A stretch of 64,000 bases of DNA from JAJPKK01 sp035311445 (GCA_035311445.1 DATGCX010000424.1:1-64000); one strand, 5' to 3'. Shown: positions 25,304 through 34,402, numbered from the stretch's first letter. Program-made: numbers and translations. Notes: generated from the sequence alone by a model not told the origin.

Positions 25304-26290
25304 TCAACTCAGCGCCACGTTGACCGATGATTCCGGCAACTCCTGGCCGAAGCAGCGCTGATAGAATTCGGCAACGAGGGGGCGTTCGAGCTCATCGCAT
25401 TTGTTGAGGAATGTGAGCCGGAACGCAAATCCGATATCCCGGAAGATATCGGCGTTCTCCGCCCAGGTGATGACCGTGCGCGGGCTCATCACGGTGGAAA
25501 GGTCGCCGTTCATAAAGGCATTGCGGGTAAGGTCGGCAACCCGCACCATTTTATTGACGATGTCACGGCCCGCATCAGTGCGATAGTGCCTCGCCTTTGC
25601 GAGCACGATTTCAACCTCGTTGTCGTGAGGCAGATAGTTCAGCGTGGTGACGATGGACCACCGGTCCATCTGGGCCTGATTGATCTGCTGGGTTCCATGG
25701 TAGAGCCCCGAGGTATCGCCGAGGCCCACCGTGTTGGCGGTCGCAAACAACCGGAATGCCGGATGCGGCTTAATGACTCGGCTCTGGTCGAGCAACGTCA
25801 GCCGGCCCGAGGACTCCAGCACGCGCTGGATCACAAACATAACATCGGGACGGCCCGCGTCGTATTCGTCGAAGACCAGCGCGACGTTGTGCTGATACGC
25901 CCAGGGCAGAATTCCGTCGCGAAACTCGGTGACTTGCTGGCCTTCGCGGATAACGATCGCGTCCTTGCCGATGAGGTCGATACGGCTGATGTGGCTGTCA
26001 AGATTGACGCGCACGCAGGGCCAGTTGAGCCGCGCCGCTACCTGCTCGATATGGGTCGATTTTCCCGTGCCGTGATATCCGGTCACGATGACGCGGCGAT
26101 TGCGGGCAAATCCGGCGAGAATCGCAAGTGTGGTTGGGCGATCGAATCGATAATCTGAATCAATGTCCGGCACGTGCTCGTCGGGCTCCGCATAGGCCGG
26201 CACTTCCATATCGCTGTCGAAGCCGAACATTTGCCGGACGGATACCCTAATGTCCGGCAGTGGTGCGGCGAGTTCGGTTACGGCGGTCAT
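25304..26290 (-). CDS. cobS: Aerobic cobaltochelatase subunit CobS
   Basis: The 328-residue AAA+ ATPase powers cobalt insertion together with CobN and CobT. It has a Walker A motif GYHGTGKST at 71-79, Walker B VFDEYDAGRP, sensor 1 LFATANTVGLGD and the arginine-finger region MDRWSIVTTLNYLP. The frame extends 61 codons upstream, but the ATG at 26290 has a strong GGAGG site and gives the standard length. No cobalamin riboswitch was recognised upstream. Confidence 0.96.
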   Translation of the reverse strand: MTAVTELAAPLPDIRVSVRQMFGFDSDMEVPAYAEPDEHVPDIDSDYRFDRPTTLAILAGFARNRRVIVTGYHGTGKSTHIEQVAARLNWPCVRVNLDSHISRIDLIGKDAIVIREGQQVTEFRDGILPWAYQHNVALVFDEYDAGRPDVMFVIQRVLESSGRLTLLDQSRVIKPHPAFRLFATANTVGLGDTSGLYHGTQQINQAQMDRWSIVTTLNYLPHDNEVEIVLAKARHYRTDAGRDIVNKMVRVADLTRNAFMNGDLSTVMSPRTVITWAENADIFRDIGFAFRLTFLNKCDELERPLVAEFYQRCFGQELPESSVNVALS

Positions 26291-26672
26291 CGGTCCTCCG
26301 TGCATGAAGTCCCAGAGATCTCCAGCGGATGCAAGGGGACCCGCGGACCATGGGCTCATGCCCGGCCCGGTACTACGCCCAAAATCTATGACTTGCGAAT
26401 TTCGGCGCCTCGACACACGGTATCGGCGAGGCGCGCAGCGGCTCGCGTTAGGCAAATCGCATGTCGATATCAATTTAACAGAAAGCCCTCAGGTGGCGGA
26501 AGCCGTCGGTGCTGACATAAGCGGCATCGCGTTGCGGTTCAGCAGCGCCGTATTCCCAGTCGGCAATCACCTTATGTTATTGAAAACAGAATAGAATTCT
26601 TCTAAATATGAGATCTTCCGCAGTGGTCGATCCATGCGCACCGCGATGAGCTTACAACCGAGCCAAGCTAAA
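26291..26672. other. Intergenic region upstream of cobS
   Basis: This 382-bp gap has no credible gene. Its left part should carry the cobS promoter. The right part becomes A/T-richer near 26565-26610. I did not see the conserved elements of a cobalamin riboswitch. Confidence 0.55.
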
Positions 26673-27293
26673 TCAGCAGAATCCGGTCTTCTTCAGATAA
26701 TTGTAGGCCTCGATGATCTCACGCAGCTTGTCTTCTGAGGCCCGATCGCCGCCATTGGCATCAGGATGATGGCGTTTCACCAATTCCTTAAACCGCGCCT
26801 TGACGTCGCGGCCAGCCGCGCCATCTTCAAGCCCGAGCGCGTGAAGCGCTTTGCGCTCTGCATTGCGCACGGTGCGTCGCTCTGCCTCGGCGCGAGATTG
26901 TGCCGCGCCGCCCAACTCCCGCAGGATATCGAACGGATCAACAGAGCTGATGCCTTCGACAAACAGCCGGCCGACTTTTGCCTTGCCGCGCCCATTGCCG
27001 CCAATCGTTCCGAGCCGCCAGGTCGGAAGATGTCCGGTGAGCGCATCCTTCTGATAGCGTGCGACAGCGTCGTCGCTCATGCCGGCAAAAAAATTATAGG
27101 ACTGATTGTACTCGCGAACGTGCTGGAGACAGAAGCGCCAGTATTCGTGCTCCCGATTGCGACCCTTCGGCGCGCGGTGGCTCGCCGATTCTGCGCAATT
27201 CGGCCAGTCGCAGCAGGGCCGGTCGGCCCGTAGCCTGCGATCCTCGGTCGGCTTGACCCTGATGCGATCATATAACGGCGAGTCGAACTTCAT
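26673..27293 (-). CDS. J-domain protein (DnaJ-like co-chaperone)
   Basis: The 206-residue protein carries a C-terminal J domain with the HPD motif at 176-178 (VKRHHPDANGG) and helix IV KLREIIEAYNYLKK. The J domain is at the C-terminus, unlike classical DnaJ. The N-terminal 120 residues contain Cys27, Cys28, Cys33 and Cys55, a possible metal site, and an EYNQSYNFFAGMSD segment typical of the alphaproteobacterial J-domain family encoded beside bolA and cobS. It should stimulate an Hsp70 ATPase. Divergent from bolA, sharing a 127-bp promoter region. Confidence 0.9.
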   Translation of the reverse strand: MKFDSPLYDRIRVKPTEDRRLRADRPCCDWPNCAESASHRAPKGRNREHEYWRFCLQHVREYNQSYNFFAGMSDDAVARYQKDALTGHLPTWRLGTIGGNGRGKAKVGRLFVEGISSVDPFDILRELGGAAQSRAEAERRTVRNAERKALHALGLEDGAAGRDVKARFKELVKRHHPDANGGDRASEDKLREIIEAYNYLKKTGFC

Positions 27294-27420
27294 CGCTTAT
27301 TATGCGGAGAATTTAGCGCATTGCGCAAGCTTGACAGATGTGATGAGACATGTTTGGAGGCAGGATTGCCGTTTGTGGGATCGTAAGGCCGCTGCTAACG
27401 TCCTCGCTGCCGGAGTCCTG

Positions 27421-27693
27421 ATGAGTGCGCAAGAAACCATTTCCCGGAAGCTCACTGAAGCCTTCGCTCCGCTGAGCTTGAAGGTGCTTGATGAATCCCA
27501 CCAACACGAAGGGCATGCCGGACATCGAGCGGGGGGAGAGACGCATTTCAGGATCTATATCGTGGCTGATGCGTTTCGGGGGAAGAGCCGACTCGCCCGC
27601 CATCGCATGATTAATGAAACGCTTGCCGCTGAGCTCAAGTCCGGTGTGCATGCGCTCGCAATACACGCGGCAGCGCCGAATGAAACCTTGTGA
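27421..27693 (+). CDS. bolA: BolA-family protein
   Basis: The 90-residue protein has the BolA fold, with LKVLDESHQHEGHAGHRAGGETHFRIYIV containing the conserved His of the iron-sulfur/glutaredoxin binding site, and SRLARHRMINETLAAEL. BolA proteins partner monothiol glutaredoxins in iron-sulfur trafficking and can regulate transcription. The ATG at 27421 fits the family length; a longer frame reaches far upstream but shows no homology. It is divergent from the J-domain gene. Confidence 0.94.
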   Translation: MSAQETISRKLTEAFAPLSLKVLDESHQHEGHAGHRAGGETHFRIYIVADAFRGKSRLARHRMINETLAAELKSGVHALAIHAAAPNETL

Positions 27694-27832
27694 GTTTCGA
27701 ACGGATGCGCCAAATAAAAACGGCGGCGTTGTGAAGTGAGCAAAGCGAACGGACCCAGACCGCGTCGGGTGGGCACGGCGCGAGGGGGAACGCGTTAATC
27801 CAAGAGGCCGTGCTTTGCGCCTTCGCCTGACG

Positions 27833-28606
27833 CTACACACTGCTCTCAACAGTTCCCTCCCTTCGCCAGCCACTGAACAGCCAGCTCGCGTAAACTCCGA
27901 TCAATACAGCCGCAAGGCCGAACCAGGTGACGGCGTAACCGAGGTGATTGTTCGGCAAGCTCGGCCGCAAGCGGCCGGCACGGGGCAACCCGCCGGGCGG
28001 TTCGGGGCTCTCCAATTCTACATAAAAAGGCGCAACGCCGATTCCCTTGGCGGCTGCCATGGCGGCGGAATCGCGAGCGAACCAGATGTTGCGGACTGAA
28101 TCGCTTGCCGGCGTGAACAGTCCGGGTTTTTCCGGCCAGCGAAGCACCCCGACCAGTTTGATCGGGCTCTCGATCTGACCCTGCACGCGTGCCGTAGGAT
28201 CCTGCTTGCCGTCAGGCACGAAGCCCCGATTAACCATGACGAGTGCGCCATCGGCGAGGCGCGCCGGCGTGAACACCCAATAGCCCGGGCCTCCGCCAGC
28301 CTCGTGCAAGGTTGAACCACCCGTATAGACCAGAGCTTCCTGGTCGTTGAGAAACTTTGCCGTCATAGTGACACGAAGGAATTCATCTTGTGCAGCCGTA
28401 AGCCTCGGCCATTCGGCAGACGGCGGCAGCGCGACCGGCGCCGTCGAGAGGCGATGCTCGAGGGTCGCGATCAGTCCCTCCTTCCAGGCTTTGCGATCCA
28501 GTTGCCACAGCCCGAGCGAGATCAAGACCCCCAGCGCCATCGCAGCCGCCAGGCTCGGCACCCACACGCCGCGACGCAGGCTCTCTCGCACCGCATCGCC
28601 CGCCAT
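27833..28606 (-). CDS. SURF1-family cytochrome oxidase assembly protein
   Basis: The 257-residue inner-membrane protein helps insert haem a into cytochrome c oxidase subunit I. It has the family topology: an N-terminal membrane helix (SLAAAMALGVLISLGLWQLDRKAWKE), a soluble middle part with PGYWVFTPARLADGALVMVNRGFVP, and a C-terminal helix (NHLGYAVTWFGLAAVLIGVYASWL). It starts at an ATG that overlaps the DUF983 stop (TAATG), so the two genes are translationally coupled. Confidence 0.95.
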   Translation of the reverse strand: MAGDAVRESLRRGVWVPSLAAAMALGVLISLGLWQLDRKAWKEGLIATLEHRLSTAPVALPPSAEWPRLTAAQDEFLRVTMTAKFLNDQEALVYTGGSTLHEAGGGPGYWVFTPARLADGALVMVNRGFVPDGKQDPTARVQGQIESPIKLVGVLRWPEKPGLFTPASDSVRNIWFARDSAAMAAAKGIGVAPFYVELESPEPPGGLPRAGRLRPSLPNNHLGYAVTWFGLAAVLIGVYASWLFSGWRREGTVESSV

Positions 28607-28995
28607 TATGGACCTAGCTTGCGTTCAAGCCGCCCCTCGGCGGCCCTGTGGTGATACTGGAGGGCGATCAGCAGGCCCTTCATGGGACGCAACGGCCCGA
28701 GCGTGGTGAGCAGGATCAGTGGCCCCCACAGCACCGCATGGAGCCAGAACGGCGGCTGATAAAGCGCCTCCACGATCAACGCGCTCCCTACCACGATGAA
28801 TCCCGAGAGGAAAATGATGAACACCGCCGGTCCGTCACCGGCGTCCATAAAGGCGTAGTCAAGACCGCAGGTTTGGCAATGTGCCCGCAAGGCGAGAAAG
28901 CCCTGGAATAGTTTACCCGTGCCGCAACGTGGGCAGCGGCACATCAACCCGGCAAACAGCGGAGATGCCATCGGTCGGGAACTCTGATCCGACAT
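28606..28995 (-). CDS. DUF983 membrane protein of the oxidase cluster
   Basis: The 129-residue protein has an N-terminal zinc-ribbon-like pair (CRCPRCGTGKLF and HCQTCGLDY) and two membrane helices (AVFIIFLSGFIVVGSALIVEAL and FWLHAVLWGPLILLTTLGPL). DUF983 genes occur next to cytochrome c oxidase genes in alphaproteobacteria; the molecular role is unknown. It follows ctaE but is separated by a terminator-like hairpin. Its stop overlaps the SURF1 start. Confidence 0.92.
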   Translation of the reverse strand: MSDQSSRPMASPLFAGLMCRCPRCGTGKLFQGFLALRAHCQTCGLDYAFMDAGDGPAVFIIFLSGFIVVGSALIVEALYQPPFWLHAVLWGPLILLTTLGPLRPMKGLLIALQYHHRAAEGRLERKLGP

Positions 28996-29007
28996 GAAGC
29001 CTCGCTA

Positions 29008-29033
29008 AAAGGGGCGGCAGACGCCGCCCCTTT
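29008..29033 (-). terminator. Terminator-like hairpin between ctaE and DUF983
   Basis: A perfect 11-bp stem (AAAGGGGCGGC/GCCGCCCCTTT) with a four-base loop, followed by T residues in the minus direction, lies 24 bp after the ctaE stop. It could end most ctaE transcripts and lower expression of DUF983 and SURF1. Confidence 0.75.
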
Positions 29034-29056
29034 CTGTCCGAAAAGAAGTCGCAAGA

Positions 29057-29911
29057 CTAGTGTCCGGCGGCGTGCGACGCACCTGCGCCCCAAACATATA
29101 TGCAGGCGAACAGGAATAGCCATACCACGTCGACGAAGTGCCAGTACCAGGCAGCGAACTCGAACCCGATATGTTGTTTGGGCGTGAATTGGCCAGCCAG
29201 AGCGCGGATCAGGCACACGGTCAGAAAGATCGTGCCTATGATGACGTGGAATCCGTGGAAGCCGGTGGCCATGAAGAATGTCGCGCCGTAGATGTGGCCA
29301 GCGTAATGGAATGGCGCGTGCATGTATTCGTAGGCTTGAATAGAGGTGAACGAGATACCAAGCACGATGGTGAGCACGAGGCCCCATTTGAGACTGTCGC
29401 GATCGTCATGCAGCAGCCCGTGGTGCGCCCAGGTCACCGTGGTGCCGGAGGTCAATAGAATGAGCGTGTTGAGGAGCGGCAGGTGCCATGGATTGAACGT
29501 TTCGATCCCGTTCGGAGGCCACACATGGCCGATGAAATCACCGCGCATCACCTGGTGGACGTCGGTCGGGAACAGCGCGGTCGAGAAATACGCCCAGAAC
29601 CACGCGACAAAGAACATCACCTCGGAGGCGATGAACAGGATCATGCCGTAGCGGTGCGAGAGCTGCACGACCCGGGTGTGATGACCTTGATGCTCGGCCT
29701 CCTCCACCACGTCGCGCCACCATGACAACATCGTGTAGAGCACCCCGATGGTGCCGACGCCGAAGAGGTACGGGGCCGCCGCAAAGGAGTGGTGCATCCA
29801 GGCGATTGCGCCGACCGCCATGATGAAGGCCGACACCGAGCCGACCGCCGGCCACGGGCTGGGATCGACCAAGTGGTAGTCGTGATGAGGTTTCGCGTGC
29901 GCGTCGGCCAT
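29057..29911 (-). CDS. ctaE: Cytochrome c oxidase subunit III
   Basis: The 284-residue protein is the third core subunit of the aa3 oxidase, with seven membrane helices. Family features are HDYHLVDPSPWPAVGSV at the start, EVMFFVAWFWAYFS, WPPNGIETFNPWHLPLLNTLILLTSG, and a C-terminal WYWHFVDVVWLFLFACIYVWG. The first part runs from a cytosolic N-terminus. It follows ctaG by about 50 bp on the same strand and is last in the main group before the hairpin at 29008. Confidence 0.97.
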   Translation of the reverse strand: MADAHAKPHHDYHLVDPSPWPAVGSVSAFIMAVGAIAWMHHSFAAAPYLFGVGTIGVLYTMLSWWRDVVEEAEHQGHHTRVVQLSHRYGMILFIASEVMFFVAWFWAYFSTALFPTDVHQVMRGDFIGHVWPPNGIETFNPWHLPLLNTLILLTSGTTVTWAHHGLLHDDRDSLKWGLVLTIVLGISFTSIQAYEYMHAPFHYAGHIYGATFFMATGFHGFHVIIGTIFLTVCLIRALAGQFTPKQHIGFEFAAWYWHFVDVVWLFLFACIYVWGAGASHAAGH

Positions 29912-29961
29912 TTCCTTCTCCGTCTTTGTACTTCAGCGCGGCCCGGCCAAGGCGCCGGCCC

Positions 29962-30591
29962 CTAAATTTTTTGCCCCACCTTGGCGGCGCCCTCCGCAAC
30001 GCCCGCCCGTGGCGGCCGCACAGGAAAGAACGTATAGGACAGTGTAACGGTATTCAGATCGTCCTGGTCGGGATCCTGCATGAGGACCGGATCCACATAG
30101 AAGACCACCGCCATCTCACGTTTCTCGCCGGGCGCAAGCCGTTGCTCGGTAAAGCAGAAGCAGTTGATCTTGACGAAATAGCCGCCGATAGTAGGCGGTG
30201 TCACGTTGTAGGCGGCCTGTCCGACGGTCTCGCGCGCCGACAGATTGGTTACCGTGTAGTAGACTGTGACAACCTCGCCAAGCCTGACCTCGATGGAGGT
30301 GCGCTCCGGCTCGAATCGCCACGGCAATCCGGCGCTTACATTGGCATCGAACCGTACCGCGATCTTGCGATCGGAAACTTGGACCGGCGCCATGCTGGCG
30401 ATCTGCGGAGTCCCCCCAAAGCCGGTCGTTCTGCAAAACCAGCTGTAGAGCGGCACTGCCGCATAGGCGAGGCCCACCATAAATGCGACAAACACCCCAC
30501 AGGCCGCCGCGACCAGGATGTCGGATGACGGATGACGGACTCTACCGGGAGCGGCTCGTTCGTCACTCTCAGGCCTTTGCTCGATGCCCAT
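29962..30591 (-). CDS. ctaG: Cytochrome c oxidase copper chaperone CtaG
   Basis: The 209-residue Cox11-type protein delivers copper to the CuB site of subunit I. It has one N-terminal helix (ILVAAACGVFVAFMVGLAYAAVPLYSWFC) and a periplasmic beta domain with the copper motif INCFCF. The frame opens at 30618, nine codons before the chosen ATG at 30591; neither start has a strong ribosome site. The N-terminal coding region contains one arm of a palindromic repeat (30519-30540), so the first ~30 residues (RHPSSDI and before) may be of recent origin. Confidence 0.95.
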   Translation of the reverse strand: MGIEQRPESDERAAPGRVRHPSSDILVAAACGVFVAFMVGLAYAAVPLYSWFCRTTGFGGTPQIASMAPVQVSDRKIAVRFDANVSAGLPWRFEPERTSIEVRLGEVVTVYYTVTNLSARETVGQAAYNVTPPTIGGYFVKINCFCFTEQRLAPGEKREMAVVFYVDPVLMQDPDQDDLNTVTLSYTFFPVRPPRAGVAEGAAKVGQKI

Positions 30592-30636
30592 CACGCTCTG
30601 TCGCCCGTCATCTGACATCTGTCATCCGTCATCTGT
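30519..30636. repeat. Palindromic repeat with one arm inside ctaG
   Basis: GATGACGGATGAC at 30524-30536 and its exact complement at 30621-30633 form a 13-bp inverted repeat. Both arms are embedded in longer runs of GATGACGG/GTCATC units. The left arm codes for part of CtaG and the right arm lies just upstream of its start. Confidence 0.65.
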
Positions 30637-30637
30637 C

Positions 30638-30805
30638 TCACAGCGGCCGCTGCAACACGCCGGGGCCGAGCTTGACGATGGTGACCACGTAGAACAGAAG
30701 CACCAGCGCGCCGAGAGCAAGCGCTATAGCGATCGAACGGGCGCGGCGGCGGCGCTTCTGTTCCTCGGTGAGGACAATGCCGTTCTCGTTGTCCTTGTCG
30801 TCCAT
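30638..30805 (-). CDS. Small single-helix membrane protein of the oxidase cluster (CoxF-like)
   Basis: A 55-residue frame starts with ATG at 30805 and ends with TGA at 30638. It encodes MDDKDNENGIVLTEEQKRRR, a basic cytosolic face, then one helix (SIAIALALGALVLLFYVVTIV) and KLGPGVLQRPL. Its position between ctaB (16 bp) and ctaG, and the helix-plus-KLGP pattern, match the small CoxF-like protein found at this place in rhizobial oxidase operons. It is probably an assembly factor or accessory subunit; the role is inferred from position. Confidence 0.85.
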   Translation of the reverse strand: MDDKDNENGIVLTEEQKRRRRARSIAIALALGALVLLFYVVTIVKLGPGVLQRPL

Positions 30806-30820
30806 GCCGGCACTTGCTCC

Positions 30821-31765
30821 TCATAACAAGCCGCGGCCAAGGGCGCCCAACCGATCATCGATCAGGAGCGCAGTGAACAACACGAAGAGGTAGAGGATCG
30901 AAACGCCAAACAGTCGTTTGGCCGCACGATCCCCCTCGTCTGCGTCACCCAGAATCTTGATCCGGATGGAAAGCCAGACCATAGCGGCGCCGGCCAGGAT
31001 CGCGGTCGCCCCGTATAGGGGACCGGAATAACCCAGCAGCCACGGCAATGCGCCGACCGGAGCCAGTACCATCGAGTAAAGCAGAATCTGTCGCCGCGTC
31101 TCTGAATAGCCGGCGACCACGGGCAACATTGGAATGCCGGCGCGGGCGTAATCTTCGGCACGCCACAGCGACAGCGCCCAGAAATGAGGTGGTGTCCAGA
31201 AGAATATAATGAGGAATAAGAGCACCGATTCGAGCCCGACGGTGCCCGAGGCGGCGGCCCAACCGATCATCGGCGGGAATGCGCCAGCCGCACCGCCGAT
31301 AACGATGTTTTGCGGCGTCGTGCGTTTGAGCCGCATGGTGTAGATCGCCACATAAAAAAAGATCGTGAAGGCGAGGAGTGCGGCGGCCAGCCAGTTGGCG
31401 ACGAGCCCCAGCACCGCGACCGAGCCGAACGCCAGCGTCATCCCAAAAGCGAGAGCCTCCTGGGGCATAACCCGGCCGGCAGGTATCGGCCGCCGCGCCG
31501 TCCGCGACATTACGGCATCAACGTCGGCGTCAAACCACATATTGAGCGCGCCGGCGGCTCCGGCCCCGATCGAGATGCACAGCAGCGCCGCGAATCCCAG
31601 TACCGGATGTAGATGGCCGGGCGCGACCATGAGGCCGACAAGCGCTGTAAACACCACGAGCGACATCACTCGCGGTTTCATCAGTGCAACATAGTCGCCA
31701 ACTGCGGCTTCGCTGATGGCGAACACCGCAGGTTGGCGGTTCTCATCGGCGGCGACGTCTGTCAT
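30821..31765 (-). CDS. ctaB: Protoheme IX farnesyltransferase (haem O synthase)
   Basis: The 314-residue membrane enzyme adds a farnesyl group to haem B to make haem O, the precursor of haem A of the oxidase. It has the UbiA-type prenyltransferase fold: YVALMKPRVMSLVVFTALVG, the aspartate motif NMWFDADVDAVMSRTARRPIPAG, and several membrane helices. The frame extends upstream to a TTG at 31870, but the ATG at 31765 gives the family length. It lies after ctaD in the oxidase operon. Confidence 0.95.
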   Translation of the reverse strand: MTDVAADENRQPAVFAISEAAVGDYVALMKPRVMSLVVFTALVGLMVAPGHLHPVLGFAALLCISIGAGAAGALNMWFDADVDAVMSRTARRPIPAGRVMPQEALAFGMTLAFGSVAVLGLVANWLAAALLAFTIFFYVAIYTMRLKRTTPQNIVIGGAAGAFPPMIGWAAASGTVGLESVLLFLIIFFWTPPHFWALSLWRAEDYARAGIPMLPVVAGYSETRRQILLYSMVLAPVGALPWLLGYSGPLYGATAILAGAAMVWLSIRIKILGDADEGDRAAKRLFGVSILYLFVLFTALLIDDRLGALGRGLL

Positions 31766-31882
31766 GTAGTATCTACGTTGGCCGAGGCCCCGTTTCACCT
31801 CAACGCGTTCAAAAATTCTTCGGCCCCGACTTCCATCCGATGCTGCCGTGGCCGCAGGGAATTTTGCCAAGATCGTCGCGCT

Positions 31883-33493
31883 TCATCTGATCCGTGGCAG
31901 CACCTCGAACTGATGGAATGGTGGCGGCGACGGCAGGGTCCATTCAAGCGTGGTCGCGCCGGGACCCCACGGGTTGTCGGCAGCCTTCTCCTTGCGCATG
32001 AAGGCGCGCACCATGCCGTAGAAGAAGATCAGCACGCCGATGCCAGAAATGTAGGACCCGAATGACGACACCATGTTCCAGCCGTGATAGGCGTCCGGAT
32101 AATCGACGTAGCGGCGCGGCATGCCGGCAAGGCCGAGGAAGTGCTGCGGGAAGAAGACCATGTTCACGCCCACGAACGTGACCCAGAAGTGCAGCCTTCC
32201 GATCCAGTCTTCGTACATGTAGCCGGTGATCTTCGGGAACCAATAGTACCAGCCGGCAAAGATCGTGAAGACGGCGCCGAGCGACAGCACATAGTGGAAG
32301 TGCGCCACCACGTAGTAGGTGTCCTGCAGCAGCCGATCGACCGCGGCATTCGCCAGCACGACGCCGGTGACGCCGCCGATCGTGAACAGGAAGATGAACC
32401 CGATCGCCCACAGCATCGGCGTCTTGAACTCGATGGAGCCGCCCCACATGGTGGCGATCCAGGAGAAGATCTTCACGCCGGTCGGCACCGCGATCACCAT
32501 GGTGGCGGCGACGAAATAGGCCTGGGCGCCGCTCGACATGCCGACCGTATACAAGTGATGCGCCCACACCACGAAGCCGATCACGCCGATCGCCACCATC
32601 GCATACGCCATACCGAGATATCCGAACACAGGCTTCTTGCTGAATGTGGCGACGATCTGGCTCACCATGCCAAAGCCCGGCACGATCAGAATGTAGACCT
32701 CCGGGTGGCCGAAGAACCAGAACAGGTGCTGGAACAGCAGCGGATCGCCGCCGTAGTTGGGATCAAAGAACGCGGTGCCGAAATTGCGGTCGGTCAGCAG
32801 CATGGTGATGGCGCCGGCAAGTACTGGCATGGCGAGCAGCAACAGAAACACCGTCACCAGAATCGACCACACGAACAACGGCATCTTGTGCAGTGTCATG
32901 CCGGGCGCCCGCATGTTCAAAATCGTCGTGATGAAGTTGATGGCGCCGGTGATCGAGGAGGCACCCGCAAGGTGCAGCGACAGGATGGCAAAATCGACTG
33001 CAGGCCCCGGGTGTCCGGTGATCGACGAGAGTGGCGTATAGATCGTCCAACCGGCACCAACGCCGTTAGTGCCGGACGCGCCTTCGACAAAGGTCGAGGT
33101 GATCAACAGCGCGAATGAGGCCGGGAGCAACCAGAACGATATGTTGTTCATGCGCGGGAACGCCATGTCGGGCGCCCCGATCATCAGCGGCACGATCCAG
33201 TTGCCGAATCCGCCGATCATCGCCGGCATCACCATGAAGAAGATCATGATCAGGCCGTGAGCCGTGGTGAACACATTGAACATCTGCGTATTGTGGAAAA
33301 TCTGCAGGCCGGGATCCTGCAATTCCATGCGCATGGCGATCGACATCGCGCCGCCGATCACGCCGGCCATGATGGCGAACACCAGGTACATCGTGCCGAT
33401 GTCCTTGTGATTGGTCGAATACACGAAGCGCCGCCAGCCGTTCAGGTGGCCGTGGTCGCCGTGAGTTTCGTGCGCTGTGGCGTGGGTATCCAT
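31883..33493 (-). CDS. ctaD: Cytochrome c oxidase subunit I, aa3 type
   Basis: The 536-residue protein is the catalytic subunit that reduces O2 to water and pumps protons. It carries the haem-copper centre: the GHPEVYILIVPGFG helix contains the CuB His and the cross-linked Tyr, further His residues follow in VWAHHLYTVG and VAHFHYVLS. The entry D-pathway residues (N...D region of helix II, GFGNWIVPLMIGAPDMAFPRMNN) and the HDTYY-like QDTYYVVAHFHYV segment are present. An AAGGA ribosome site precedes the ATG. It sits between ctaC and ctaB. Confidence 0.98.
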   Translation of the reverse strand: MDTHATAHETHGDHGHLNGWRRFVYSTNHKDIGTMYLVFAIMAGVIGGAMSIAMRMELQDPGLQIFHNTQMFNVFTTAHGLIMIFFMVMPAMIGGFGNWIVPLMIGAPDMAFPRMNNISFWLLPASFALLITSTFVEGASGTNGVGAGWTIYTPLSSITGHPGPAVDFAILSLHLAGASSITGAINFITTILNMRAPGMTLHKMPLFVWSILVTVFLLLLAMPVLAGAITMLLTDRNFGTAFFDPNYGGDPLLFQHLFWFFGHPEVYILIVPGFGMVSQIVATFSKKPVFGYLGMAYAMVAIGVIGFVVWAHHLYTVGMSSGAQAYFVAATMVIAVPTGVKIFSWIATMWGGSIEFKTPMLWAIGFIFLFTIGGVTGVVLANAAVDRLLQDTYYVVAHFHYVLSLGAVFTIFAGWYYWFPKITGYMYEDWIGRLHFWVTFVGVNMVFFPQHFLGLAGMPRRYVDYPDAYHGWNMVSSFGSYISGIGVLIFFYGMVRAFMRKEKAADNPWGPGATTLEWTLPSPPPFHQFEVLPRIR

Positions 33494-33556
33494 CTGTCTC
33501 GTCCTTAGGTTCCGTAATCGCCCGACCGTTGTGACGCAGTTTGCTGGCAGCCAATC

Positions 33557-34402
33557 CTATTCGGCCGCAACGTTAGCGGTTGCAACGTTGGTCGGCGTGC
33601 CATTGGCGGCGAATTTCTTTTTGGCCTCCTCGACCCAGGTGGCGAATTCCGACTCATTGACCACTCGGACCGCGATCGGCATGAAGGCATGATCCTTGCC
33701 GCACAGCTCCGAGCACTGGCCGTAATACCAGCCTTCCTTGGTCGCCTTGAACCAGGTCTCATTCAGGCGCCCGGGAATTGCGTCGATCTTGATGCCGAAT
33801 GACGGTACCGTAAAGGCGTGGATCACGTCGAAACCGGTCACCAGCACGCGGACCACCTTGTTGACCGGAACCACCATCTCGTTGTCGACGCTGAGAAGTC
33901 TCGGCTGGCCGGGCTTCAAGTCCTTGTCGGGCTGGATCAGAGAATCGAATTCGAAATCACCATTGTCCGGATAGTTGTATTTCCAGTTCCAGGTGACCCC
34001 TGTCGCCTTGACGGTAAGATCAGCCGGCGGCGTGTTGAGCTGAAAGAACAGGATACGGAACGACGGCAGCGCGATCACCACCAGGATCACCACCGGGATG
34101 ACGGTCCACAATACCTCGACCAGTGTGTTGTGCGTGGTGCGCGAGGGCGTCGGATTGGCTCTCGCATTGAACTTCACTATGACGGTGACGAGTAGTCCCA
34201 GAACGAACACCGTAATGCCGGTGATGATCCACAACACGTACGAATGGAACCAAACCACGTCATCCATGACGGGGCTGGCCGACCCCTGCAAGCCGATTTG
34301 CCAAGGTGTGGGCTGCCCCAAGCCTGCAAAGGCCGCGCTCGCGGACATCAAGAGGGCCGCGGCCAAGGCCGCAACGGCCATTGTTCGCAAGAAGACCGGC
34401 AT
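33557..34402 (-). CDS. ctaC: Cytochrome c oxidase subunit II
   Basis: The 281-residue protein carries the CuA electron entry site: GQCSELCGKDHAFM provides two Cys, Glu, His and Met ligands. It has a signal sequence (FLRTMAVAALAAALLMSASAAFA), two membrane helices and an aromatic WNWKYNYP patch that receives electrons from cytochrome c. The frame is open 52 codons upstream, but the ATG at 34402 has an AAGGAG site and starts the signal peptide. No haem c domain follows, so it is the aa3 rather than caa3 type. Confidence 0.97.
   Translation of the reverse strand: MPVFLRTMAVAALAAALLMSASAAFAGLGQPTPWQIGLQGSASPVMDDVVWFHSYVLWIITGITVFVLGLLVTVIVKFNARANPTPSRTTHNTLVEVLWTVIPVVILVVIALPSFRILFFQLNTPPADLTVKATGVTWNWKYNYPDNGDFEFDSLIQPDKDLKPGQPRLLSVDNEMVVPVNKVVRVLVTGFDVIHAFTVPSFGIKIDAIPGRLNETWFKATKEGWYYGQCSELCGKDHAFMPIAVRVVNESEFATWVEEAKKKFAANGTPTNVATANVAAE

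Noticed and set aside
26291..26672. Possible cobalamin riboswitch upstream of cobS
   Set aside because: The conserved B12-box elements were not found.
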